A stretch of DNA of 26,209 nucleotides, from positions 1 to 26,209 of the forward strand of contig JAAAIG010000562.1 of the NCBI GenBank assembly GCA_015852425.1. The letters are read 5' to 3'. This DNA is from Gryganskiella cystojenkinii (taxonomy: Eukaryota; Mortierellomycota; Mortierellomycetes; Mortierellales; Mortierellaceae). This document shows, in pieces, positions 9,609 to 19,480 of this stretch. A program made the position numbers and the translations under genes. Every line of letters begins with the position of its first letter. Within the stretch, counting starts at the first letter, position 1. The notes under the pieces are model-generated. The model was not told the DNA's origin, made no database searches, and saw nothing but the letters and a program-made list of their open reading frames with translations.

Positions 9609-10457
9609 TCATTCCTTCCACCCTCTTCTCCCATCGCTCATTGTTCACTGCCTCGCGCAACTCTGCTTTTCTCACTTGGTCTTTTACTCTCGCTGGAGGA
9701 TCCAGCCTGGCAGCACCACTGCCGTCAAAAAGCAGCACTGGTGGTCAAAACTCGCGTTGCCACTTAAGGGTATGCGACGTTAAAGCTCGCGAACTTTGTT
9801 TCGCTCTCAAAGCGACCTTCGGTCCTTTAACATGACACAAGATCCTTTCGAAGCAGGAGCACTGCCCAACTTACTTTGTAATCCAGCTCGTCTCTCTCAC
9901 TTTTTTGCTCGGTTTCGCCATCTTGACGAGAGCTTTGCCATTCAATTGCAATCGGTAGCTCAAATAAAATGGCAGTTTCTGCATCAATGTCACCATCACT
10001 GTAGCCATCTCGCAAGTGAAGGGCAGGCGGGGTTATTATTTTTCTGGGGGGTGGTTTTGCCGTGGGAGAATGAACGGTATGAAAAAAGAACTTGATTGCA
10101 TCACAAAGGACAATCCCCTTTTCTTATTTCCTCTCCGCGCCTTTTACTGCCGTCTCCAACTTTGAGGAAAATTTGGGGCTGACCAGAGTCATTAGAAAGA
10201 CGCATTCTTAATCCCAACCAGGGCTTATTTTTTGTCGTGTCAACCTCAAGAACGCGTAATGAAGGCAATTTTAAGGGAACTTAGTTGACCCAGACAGAAA
10301 CACGCGCGGGTCCCCTCTCGGCAAGATTCAGTAGGGAGCGAAAATTCAGTAAAATGTGTGTGTGTGATGGGGCACGAACCTTTACTTTCTTCAAAGGTCT
10401 AAAACAACAAGGAGGAGGGGTGGGACAAAGAGAGTGGCGGGGGGCGAACATCAATAT
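9609..10457. other. Gene-poor interval downstream of gene B
   Basis: Open frames here (for example around 9593-9835 and 9796-10095) show no recognisable motif and no splice-linked partner. The right end must contain the 3' flank of gene B. No RecA1-type motif is present. I see nothing else I can name. Confidence 0.35.
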
Positions 10458-11125
10458 TTACATCTCATGGACAAGGATAGCGTCCGATGGGATCTTGCGA
10501 ATCGTGGTCGAATAAAACTCCTCGATCTCCTGTAACAGCTCCAGGTCTTCCTCGGTCGCAATGTTGATTGCCGCTGGACCCTTCTTTTTATCGCCACCAC
10601 GACTGCCCACATGATGGACATAGCTCTCTTTTCTCGGAACTGTGAAATTGATTACCAGATCCACTCGATGCACCTCGACCCATTTCGCCATCGGTTCTGT
10701 GGCGACCAAGATCCGAATCTCGCTCTCCATGAAATCGTCCAGGGTCGACTCTCGTTCGTTCTCATCCAACCCAACGAAGAGCGCGGCGGCTGAAAAATGA
10801 GTCGCTCGAGATGAAAGGAAACCGAGCAAATCTTCGACTTGTTGCGTGGATGCACAAAAGATAACGGCCTTCTCGAACGATCGACCCTCGTGAATGCTCA
10901 GGACTATCTCTGGTTTCTCGGTATCGTCTTGGACGGGGACGTAGCAGTGCTGAATTCCTTCAAGGGTTAACTCGCCTTTCTTGACTTGGTTTCGTACCGT
11001 CTTTTTGATCATGAAAAATGGTCAGATTGTGATGACCATAAGGAAGATGCCGTGGGTGGGCCAGAATAAAATCAGGTTCTTGTTACCTCGTAGACGCTTT
11101 CAGCGTCTTGAATTGTGGCGGCCAT
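10458..11125 (-). CDS. Gene B: eIF4A-like DEAD-box protein, RecA2 domain only, degenerate motifs
   Basis: The two exons are 11125-11087 (MAATIQDAESVYE) and 11000-10458, joined across an 86-bp intron (GTAACA..AAAAAG, 11001-11086). They encode 193 residues. From residue 14 the protein follows eIF4A starting at the interdomain linker (VKKGELTLEG, residues 19-28), through motif IV (AVIFCASTQQV, 58-68), the ERESTLDDF helix, motif V, motif VI and the closing EEFYSTTIRKIP helix. The first RecA domain is absent, and the upstream 480 bp show no trace of it. Motif V ARGID is AKWVE (118-122). Motif VI HRIGRGGR aligns with HHVGSRGG (142-149), so the arginine fingers are lost. The ATG is well placed and the splice sites are good, so this looks like a designed small protein rather than a truncated pseudogene. 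It begins where gene A ends. Binding an eIF4A partner such as eIF4G is conceivable but unproven. Confidence 0.75.
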
Positions 11126-11608
11126 CGATGGTGCTTTTGACCTTGAGTAATAGAGAGAGATGGAGGGGGAGAGAGAGATGTGAAGAAGAAGAGAAACCTG
11201 CAAATTGGGGAATCATGATTTTTAGAGCGGGGCGGAGACTCCTTTTTCGCAATTTGGGAGGTGGGGGAGCACTAAGGCTGCATGAATGTTCTATACGCTG
11301 AGCCAGAAATAGAAAACAAACAGCACATGCCCGAAGAGATCGTATCTTCCAGAACAAGGCTACCTTTTGTCGATCTGCTTTATTTTTTTTCAAAAACGGT
11401 CGTAAGGGTCTAAGTCCAAGTGCACTTGCAAGTTTTGAGGTTTCCGCAGGGAAGTCGCAAAGGTTGCGGCTCGACAGTGGGAATACACGCCTCGCGCATG
11501 CTCGAATACAATTATGTGTTAGCTCTATTTTTATCCAGTGGCATTTGTTGTGCGAGTGTCCTTGCAGAGCACGTGCTGTAGTTGCTTGATTCATTTCCCT
11601 ACAAATCC
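11126..11608. other. Upstream region of gene B
   Basis: This should contain the gene B promoter. The minus strand is open across 11100-11594 but the peptide is Arg/Leu/Ser-rich without motif. I looked for Walker A, PTRELA, GTPGR and DEAD equivalents on the minus strand and saw none. Confidence 0.35.
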
Positions 11609-11835
11609 CTAGCTTCTTTTGGATTTCATCATAGCTAACGTGTAGCTCGGAAGCTCCTTAACTTTGCCAGTGTGCTTGCCAGGTGTCCCTGGGATGTAGA
11701 CAATCCGAAAGTCCTCCAATGCCCGAGTAATATCCACCTGTTGGCCGTCCCTGAATGATATGGCCTTCCTCGTGACAACGGTCTTTCTCGTGATCAGGTC
11801 GATGTCAGCCTTGCGTTGGCCCCCAAAACTGATAT
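11609..11835 (-). pseudogene. Unidentified coding remnant (minus strand)
   Basis: From about 11835 to the TAG at 11609-11611 the minus strand reads about 75 codons with protein-like composition. It starts near DISFGGQRKADIDLITRK, continues through AISFRDGQQVDITRALEDF and IVYIPGTPGK, and ends LAMMKSKRS before the stop. It has no ATG; the frame is open upstream only to a TAG near 11925, and that part overlaps the LINE-like remnant on the other strand. It could be the last exon of a truncated gene or part of a transposon. I do not recognise the family. Confidence 0.35.
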
Positions 11836-11878
11836 CCAGACATTTTTTTTCCGATTTGATTCACGCCAGGAGCGCTCG

Positions 11879-12112
11879 ATGGACCAAAGATTGAATATAT
11901 TGACTTTTTCCTCAGCGGCTGGGGCTACGCCATCAGACGAGAAACTAGCCAAACTCGAAGCGGAGCGCGAGACTGTGGAAAGGGAACTGGCACTACGAAC
12001 TCAGACACGCTGGAGAGAACTAGGGGAACGATGCAATGGCTATTTCTTCCGGTTGTTAAGAGCAAGGGTTATAAAACGTTCAATCGCCGAAATCCAAGAA
12101 GGACCGAGATCG
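11879..12112 (+). mobile_element. Non-LTR retrotransposon (LINE) ORF2 fragment
   Basis: Within a plus-strand frame, residues encoded at about 11933-12109 read EKLAKLEAERETVERELALR followed by TRWRELGERCNGYFFRLLRAR. This is the pattern found between the endonuclease and reverse-transcriptase domains of LINE ORF2 proteins: a charged helix, then RWxExGERxxxYFFxLxxxR. No endonuclease or YxDD motif is visible, and the frame decays after about 12120 with stops. It is a short, inactive relic lying between helicase-like genes B and C. Confidence 0.5.
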
Positions 12113-12425
12113 CGTCGGGGACACCCAAGGTCAAAGTCAAGTAAAGCCTTATTTTTATTTGACATGCAGCACACGAATCCTCTTCGCTACCAACAAACCA
12201 CTTGCGGACAGCTGTCTCTATTCTTTGATTACTCCTTTTCTGATACGGGTTAATCTACGCTCCTTCTGGATCGTATCGATTTAGTCCTCTTCCAAAACAG
12301 GGTCAGAATTCCCTATCCTAATTTGCTCTCTTGAGGCTTTCAGACTAAATGGACATGTCCAGCTGGAGAAACTGACGACAATTTGCCTTATTATAATTAC
12401 AAATTTAAACGTGCCCTGGTCATTA

Positions 12426-15400
12426 TTAGTTGACAATGAACTCGGCGATGCTCGGCTATTGAATAAGGGCACGGTTAAAAAAGAGACTGTTAGCAAAGCC
12501 TTGGCGGCATGTGTATTAAAGTCCCTCTCTCCCTCTCAATGCGAAGGGAGTGCTGGCGACTTACAGGTATTTCATCGATAATAGCGCGGTAGTGTTGTTG
12601 AATCGCTTTCAGGGCCTGAACTTCTCCACGTTGTCCATCGACCAGGGTCACCTTGACACCTACACGGCCTCCTGAGCGATCGATCCACTTCACTCTATTT
12701 TTTTTGTTCAAAGAACATCAAAAGGGACGGGGTTGGTTACCGGTCGTCCTTGTCAGTCCATCTATTCGTCCTTTTCGATTAAACAGAGTACGTCTCCTTA
12801 CCGAGGTATATAATATGAAATACTGGGGACTTCAAAGCTGATGACGAGTGGCACATGGACTATCTCAAGGTCCTTGGCAGCTTCATCTGAAAGTACAAAG
12901 AAAGCCGAGGGATTCGCAGATTTGAACCAAGCCAGAGCTGATTTCTTTCCTGCCATGTCCATCTCCGTGTACTAAAATATCGTCAAAAAAAAAAAAAAAA
13001 AAGCCAGGGAAACGTTCAATACTAAGGACGTTAGAACATGAGGACAATCAAAACAATAGAGACCATACTAGAAGCCATTACAACGCTTACCACTCCAATA
13101 GCGGTTCCTTTGCGTTCCCGGATCCTCCGGACGACTCGTTCCACAGATTCATCATTATTACAGAAGACGACCGTCCTGTGCGCGCCACTCTCTTCCAACA
13201 TATCGCAGAGTGTGTCCAGTCTCCAGTCCTCATCATCCACGGTAAGGTACTTGAAGAATTGTAAGATCCCCTTCAAAGCTTGATCATGTCCCTTCACCAA
13301 GGCTTTGGTCGGTTGGATCGAGTACTGGTTCACATATTCCAATACATAGGACGGTACCAAGGTCGAGAACAACAAGAGTTGAGGTGGTGGAGCCGAGTTT
13401 GCTGAGGATGAAGTTGCGGGTCCTGAGAGTGGCGGTAGCGTGGCAATCGACATGGATCTTGGTCGACCATTGAAATTGCCGATTGAACCATCCGATCCTG
13501 GGAATCGACCGATATTTGTTCCGTTGCTATTTGCCATGGCTCGTCCATTCAAGGCCGCGACTGCCATGGACACTGGTGAGGTGGGTCCTGAGTTTGGTGG
13601 TGATGACAAAGTCGGCACCGACGTCGAGCTCGCAGATCCGGTCGTCGTAATCAAGGTTGAGGCTGCGGTTGGGCTCATCAATGTTGTGTCCCTGATCATC
13701 GACAACAAGCTAACCGTTGCTTCCTTCAACGGTGACACCAGTAAGATATCTGCGTTCTCCAACACCATGACCTTGAGCGCCGACAGAGAGAGTTGTTTGG
13801 TTCGGACCAGATTCAAGACTTTGCCAGGAGTACCGATAACGACATGCGCAGCGATATATGGCAAAGGCTCCTGCATCATTGATCCTGACTTACTGGTGCC
13901 TCCGAATCCCTGTCCGCGACTTCCGTGTGGTCCATGACCCGCCACGTTGACTTGAGTTGTCGAGATAGTTCCCAGGGACAAGGTTGCGTTACTGCCCTCG
14001 GCGCAGACCAGACAAGAGATCGTTGGCATGAACCGAGCAAGGGCCAACAGAACGCGCTGGACATGTTGACAGAGATCGTGGTTGGAACAGAGGATGATCA
14101 GTTGTGGATGGATCGAAGTTGCAGGCAATGTCAAGAAATGGAGTAATGGGATCGCATACGTCAATGTCTTGGCCACCTCGGGCTTTGCCTGGATCAAAAC
14201 ATCCTGTCGGGTCATGATCATTGGGATTCCACGCTGTTGCAACATCGAAGGCATTTCAAGGCTAGGTTCGTATAGGGTAAAGGGGGATCGAAGAAGAGGA
14301 TCAATGCCGTAAGTATTGCTGAGATAGGTCCTTCTGATATGGATCCTTGTTCTGTCTTTTGTCTTTTGCCTTGCTGCGAAGTAGAGTAACCTCTTACCCA
14401 TACGCATAGATGCCTCGCAAGAGTTCAGGTTTCAGTCCAAGCTTGCTGAAACAGTCTGCGGATTCGATCTTTTCTCCATGAGACGACGACATGGGTGATG
14501 GAGGTTTGTTGACCGTCACGGTCGATTTTAGAGTGTCCCGACCGACCGTAGGATGGAGGATGGTTCCCTGGGAAGCGGATCGCAATGCCTATTGAGAAGA
14601 AGACACAGAGAGAAAGATCAAAGTAGAGTTAGCTTTCAATAAAGATCAGCCAAAATCAAGCTAAAAGTCAACAGATATCACTGCTCCCCTTTATCCAACA
14701 TAAAAAGGAAAAGTCCTCATTCTGTACTCACGCTGTATCTATCCTTTATGCTGCTGCTCATCTGGTTGTCTGAAGAACTTCTCGGATCCGATGATTGTGG
14801 TCGTCCCCGTACCGTCTATTTCGAGATACAAGGTAACATAAAATAAAGAGGATGTTAGCCACCCTCTGTTTCGCTAATGATAGCTTCCCAGTCTTCAAAG
14901 AATACGAAAAAAATAAATCCAACTTACGTTTGCAGCTGAACCATTCCTACTGGACGGTTCGCCTGATACGATAATATTGCCGGCTACAGAGCTAGGTCTT
15001 GTATTGGTGTTATTATGGTCCATATTCGGGGTCGTTTGAGATCGAAAATAAGGTGGCGGTGCTGCCGAACTTGATGAGGGTGGCGAGGAGGCCGAGGCGA
15101 GAGTGCTGATGTTGTTACTACTGGCACTGGTACCGAACCCACCCAGAATCGATCCTTGACTTGAAGAGGTCGACAAGACAGGTGTGGCCGAAGGTTTCGA
15201 GATTGCGAGCGAGTACTTTGGGATGTGAGCCGTTTGGACCGAAATCGTGTGTGGGACACGCTCCGCCTCGACAATACGAAGTGTCGACGAAGCCGAGGCC
15301 GTGGATGGCACGGAAGCAATGTTGAGGGCTTGGATGGTCGTGTATGTTGAGTTTGTGTCCATATTTGGTGTGCCAGCGTCGTGTTTGTCAGGAGTACTCG

Positions 15401-15947
15401 AGAACGAGTCACTATGACGTTGTCCTCCCTGGAACGAGTTGGATCCTTCCGAGGAAGCCGAGTCCTCTTCGATGACCTGTTCCTGAAGATTAGAAGTCGG
15501 CCATGCACTCCCCACTGCCGGCTGACTATGCTGAGGCTGGGGTTGTTGCTGCTGCTGCTGTTGGTGACCTTGAGAGTTCTTGCTCTCGGCCTCGTTACCA
15601 CTTCCTGCTAAGCTGGTCCGCTTTTGACTCAGGATCCTGGCCAAGGCCTTGGTCTCATCCTTGACGGTCGAGGGTTTTCTCTGCAAGAGAGATCGGACAC
15701 TATCCTGCCTTCGGGTAGAAGAGGATGCACCTGTGACGCTATTATTCTTTTCCTTGTCGTTCACGTTTGACCAAGGGTCGACATCAAGGTAATCGAGCTC
15801 GGCCTCAAGATCGCCCTGTTCTTCGAGTTCGACAAGAACTGCGATGCCTTCACTCAGGACTTTAACCTCAGCTGTGATCTGTTTCAACAGGCTCTGGACA
15901 TGGTTCAGCGATACAGACAACTCGGCCACGGTGGTCGTACGGGACAT
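12426..15947 (-). CDS. Gene C: coiled-coil/low-complexity protein fused to a degenerate eIF4A-like helicase core (931 aa)
   Basis: Seven exons with matching phases: 15947-14928, 14815-14732, 14588-14398, 14261-13091, 12971-12802, 12694-12565 and 12455-12426, with introns GTAAGT, GTGAGT, GTAAGA, GTAAGC, GTAAGG and GTAAGT to AG. Residues 1-50 are a heptad-like helix; 51-410 are Ser/Thr/Gln-rich and disordered, with a Q run. The eIF4A-like core follows: LKPELLRGIYAYG (to 432), PSMLQQRGIP, RecA1, the eIF4A signature WRLDTLCDML (about 777-786), RecA2, and an end PSIAEFIVN matching the eIF4A tail. Motif I AQSGTGKT is AKPEVAKT (457-464; Lys and Thr kept, Gly lost). PTRELA is about CSNHDLC (490-496). 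GTPGK (575-579) is intact. DEAD is ENAD (600-603), SAT is FST (730-732), ARGID is AKDLE (854-858), and HRIGR is PRVKW. Inserts of about 40 and 100 residues interrupt RecA1. A full-length open gene with lost catalysis suggests a pseudo-helicase; targets unknown. Confidence 0.8.
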
Positions 15948-17013
15948 AGCTTTTTGTTGTTGTTGTTGTTATTCTTGTTGTTTTCCGTTCCCGACGTGTA
16001 ATGTGTTGTTTTCAGTTCGTTGTGGTTGGTGGTGGCTGGTGTGCTTGTATTTCTTTGTCACCGGGGGCGGGTCCTGTTACCTGTCTTGTGCGGTTCGTTG
16101 TTTGTATACCCCTCCCTGCTTTGTGTGTTCTCTTGGTTGTTGACTATAATGGTGATGAAATGTGTTGCAGTTGAGATGTGAAGGTGGGGTTGAATTAGAG
16201 AAGAATGGGTCGATTTGCTGAGGCGTTGCTTTGGCCCTGATGCCGAATGCGTAGAGTGAATGAGGGATTAAGGAGAATGAAAAAGAAAAAAAAAAGCAGG
16301 GTGAAAGAAGAAAAAAAGAGGAGTGCGTATCCCTGCCAGAGAAAACGAACAAAAAAATAGGAGTGATCGCACACTGTCACCTGCTACGATGGGGTCGGTC
16401 AGCGCACACACCAAAAAAAAAAAGTAGTCAGTCAGTGCCACTCACAAACACCAAAAAAAAAAATGTGGCCAGTGTGTGAGTGGCAATGCAACAGGTCTAT
16501 CCATCAACAACAAAACACCATTGAAACAAACATTCTTCCTCTACAACGGTCGACTTCGGGGCCATGCAACCACACACGCGATATGCGAAAAGGAGTACGA
16601 ACGCGCTCATTTACGTTCTGAAACAACCGACATAACCGATCGCGTTGTCTATGAAGTGTAAAAATCGAAATCAGCAAGTGATAATAATAGCGGGTCTTTT
16701 ATTTATTTTATTCCAAAAGGTTCATTACGGGACAATGCGATCGAAACATAATTAGTTGTAAAACAGGAAAAAAATAAAAAAAAGTGCTGAGAAACGAGGC
16801 GAAAGTAACCAAAAATAAAGAGAAAGTGGGCCTGAGGGCATTCCTGGAGGATCATTATTAACACAGGAGAGAAAAATAGAGGCGGATTGAAGGAACGAAA
16901 TACCAACAGGAAAAAAGAATGCATATCAAACAAGGAGAGAACAGGTGATGTATGGGACGTTGTGACGGAAACCAAGGGCGAATAACAGGAGGTCGATCCT
17001 TGCTGTAGGTGTA
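15948..17013. other. Interval between gene C 5' end and H2C2 gene 3' end
   Basis: The left part is the leader and promoter of gene C; it opens with a TTG-repeat run (about 15952-15970) directly upstream of the ATG. The middle has two copies of CACCAAAAAAAAAAA and the hairpin at 16436-16485. The right part (about 16690-17013) is A/T-rich and should be the 3' flank of the H2C2 gene. Open frames on both strands here show no family signal. Confidence 0.4.
16436..16485. repeat. Inverted repeat with 11-bp perfect arms
   Basis: TGCCACTCACA (16436-16446) and TGTGAGTGGCA (16475-16485) are exact inverted copies around a loop that holds an 11-A run. A near copy of the loop's CACCAAAAAAAAAAA also occurs just to the left (about 16409-16423). 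It may be a stem-loop, an operator-like dyad in the gene C promoter, or a small transposon footprint. Confidence 0.5.
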
Positions 17014-19438
17014 TTATGGTCGAGACATTGGGCGCATTTGAGAGAAAGCCGGAGGGCGGGACATAGGTGTTCGCTTTTGAAAAGAATCTGGTGGCCGTTT
17101 TGATCCACGAGGAATACCGACAAGACCACCAGGGGTAAAATCATCCTCGGATATCCGAATATCTTGACTGGAATGTCGACCTCCTTGCCACCTATCCTGC
17201 TGTTGTTGTTGATGGTGGAGGTGGTGGTGCGACTGCTGATGCTGATATTGATGATGGAGCTCAAACAGAGTAGCATTCTGCTCACGACCATATGGCTCGT
17301 CAGAGGAAGCAAATCGACCAACATGATAGTCGTAGTCTTGTTCGTCTGCCTCTCCTCGTCCTCCTCTTCCTCCTTCTATTTCTTCATCAAACTCTCCAGT
17401 ATCTACTTCCTCCTCACCAAAGTCAAAGTCTTCGTCTCCGCCGAGTTCGCCCGTGGAGACATCCGAGATCGAGTTTGAGGTCGCGGATCCGGTCATATCC
17501 ATTCCCTGACTCCAACTGTTACTGGCTCCGTGATGAACATGACCGGACGAAAGGTTCTTGTGGTGAAGAGACAGTATCTCTCTTCGACCTCCGGGCGGGC
17601 CGTGACCGTAAGGATGCACAAATTGACTCCTGGTCTGAGAATGACCAAGCGCACCAGTGTTGATCGACGCGGCTCGTCGATGCCGAGGATTATTATGCTG
17701 ATGAGCCCCGGCACTTCCAGACTTGGAGAGCGATGAATATGTGCCCGGTAGCTCGTTCTGTCTTTGAAACTGTAAAGATGACTGTGAACGTTGGGGTGAC
17801 GGCGCGATCGGGGGCATTTGACCCGTTTGATTTTGATGTTGAGATAAGTGATCACTGAGGAAAATGGGTGGGGGTGAGAATGCACTCGAGCCACCGTCAG
17901 GAGGCGACATGGTCGTCACAGTCGCAGCACTACTGCTATTACTGGTACTATTGTCGTTCTGGGGTCTCGGTAGATTTTCGGACCAGAGTCGTCCTTGGTG
18001 AAGCCGGCGATGGTGGTCAATCGACATGGACTCTGGTCTCGTCAAATGATATGCTCCGAAAGAGGGCTTGGGTTTGTGATGAACAGATCCTAGAGTTGAG
18101 TCTGGTCCAATTCGAGTCGAGCTAAAGGCCTCAGCGACGGTGGTAAAGTTAAAAGCGATCGGTGTTTTCGCATCCGAGAACGTATATGGCCCACCTGATG
18201 TTGCCGATGTATTCGACAGGGTGTCGAATTGCGTGGATGCAGAGGACATGGATGAAGATGATGAGGACATGCTGACACCACCAGTGATGTGACTCTGCAG
18301 TGGAAGAGGGAGAGGGGGATTGACCATCGAATGGGAAGATGACGAAGACGAAGACATGAACATTGGTCCGATTGTTGCTGATGCTGCCTCCATTCCTGAA
18401 GAGGACGCGTAACTCCCCTCGAGATCAAGACCCGAGAGACTAGAGATCGAGAGTGGTCTTTGGAGACTGTGTCGGCGACTTGAGCATAGTGGGCAATGTT
18501 TCACGAACCGGGCGATAAGTTCTTTGGGCACCCAAGAATAATGCAGTCGGACCTGGATTCAGTAGGAATCGAGTCGGTTAAAAAACAAAGCTGAAAAAAA
18601 CAACCCGGTCGAGATAATCGCGCGTCGTTAGCATAAAGCTTGATCAGATTTTTACCTCTGCAGACGTTTTATCTCTTCCACCATGCGAGCTCTTCCGATG
18701 ACAATACACTAGGACATCATACAGACACTCTTTGGTTGCGACCGGTTTCCCACCATGACAAACAACATGATGATGTGTCGGCGTGGTCGAGAGTGTAAAC
18801 ATCTTCTTGGCCCAGAACCGAAATTGAGCAGTCGAGACCTGTGTGTTTTTGGGTTGCAGTAAGACCATGAGGATCTTTTGGTACATTGTATTCGTCAACA
18901 GCGCCTTTTCTCGTTTCTTGGGTGAAAGCGAACGCAAATAATCCTCGGCCAATATCATAAACTCTTCTTCCGAGATGAAATTGGTCGAATGCAGGATCTC
19001 ATGGGAACTCTGCGGTCGAGGAGGACGATCAAGGTTTTGAATGGATGGCTGTTGTTGCTGTTGTTGACTATGTTGGCGTTGATGTTGATGTGGGTAGTCT
19101 TGACGAGAGGAGTGAAGCGCAAGTTGATGTTGCGCTGGTCGATGTGAAGGATGATAGTGTCGGTCAGAGCTGTATCCTGGTTCAAAGGATAGAGAAGAGG
19201 TCGTCGTCTCATTCTCAAAATCAGAGTCGTCGTTATAGTCAATAACCTCTTGATGGTCCATGTCCGACGATAAAGACGGTTGATAGGCATGTCGTGAAGG
19301 GAAGTGGTCATGTTGATGTAGTGGTAGTTGGCGCTCTTGATCTGAATGGTAAGAGTGATGGCGATGATGCTGTGGTTGCTGCTGCTGTTGTGAGAGCGAG
19401 GAACTGTGGCTGTGATGCAGGTGGTGCTGCAATTGTTT

Positions 19439-19480
<42 letters not shown>

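Noticed and set aside
700..11125. Genes A and B as one gene spliced across about 9 kb
   Set aside because: Both are on the minus strand but RecA2 lies upstream of RecA1, A ends in its own stop codon, and B has its own ATG. Normal splicing cannot join them in helicase order.
12475..12488. Alternative gene C acceptor giving a C-terminus SLF
   Set aside because: This AG sits right on the GCTAAC branch-like motif. The AG at 12456-12457 is well spaced from it and yields a tail that matches eIF4A.
14895..14927. Gene C exon 1 as a separate 350-residue protein
   Set aside because: The last ten codons lie beyond a GTAAGT donor. Splicing there keeps phase into exons 2-4, which lead directly into the helicase core.
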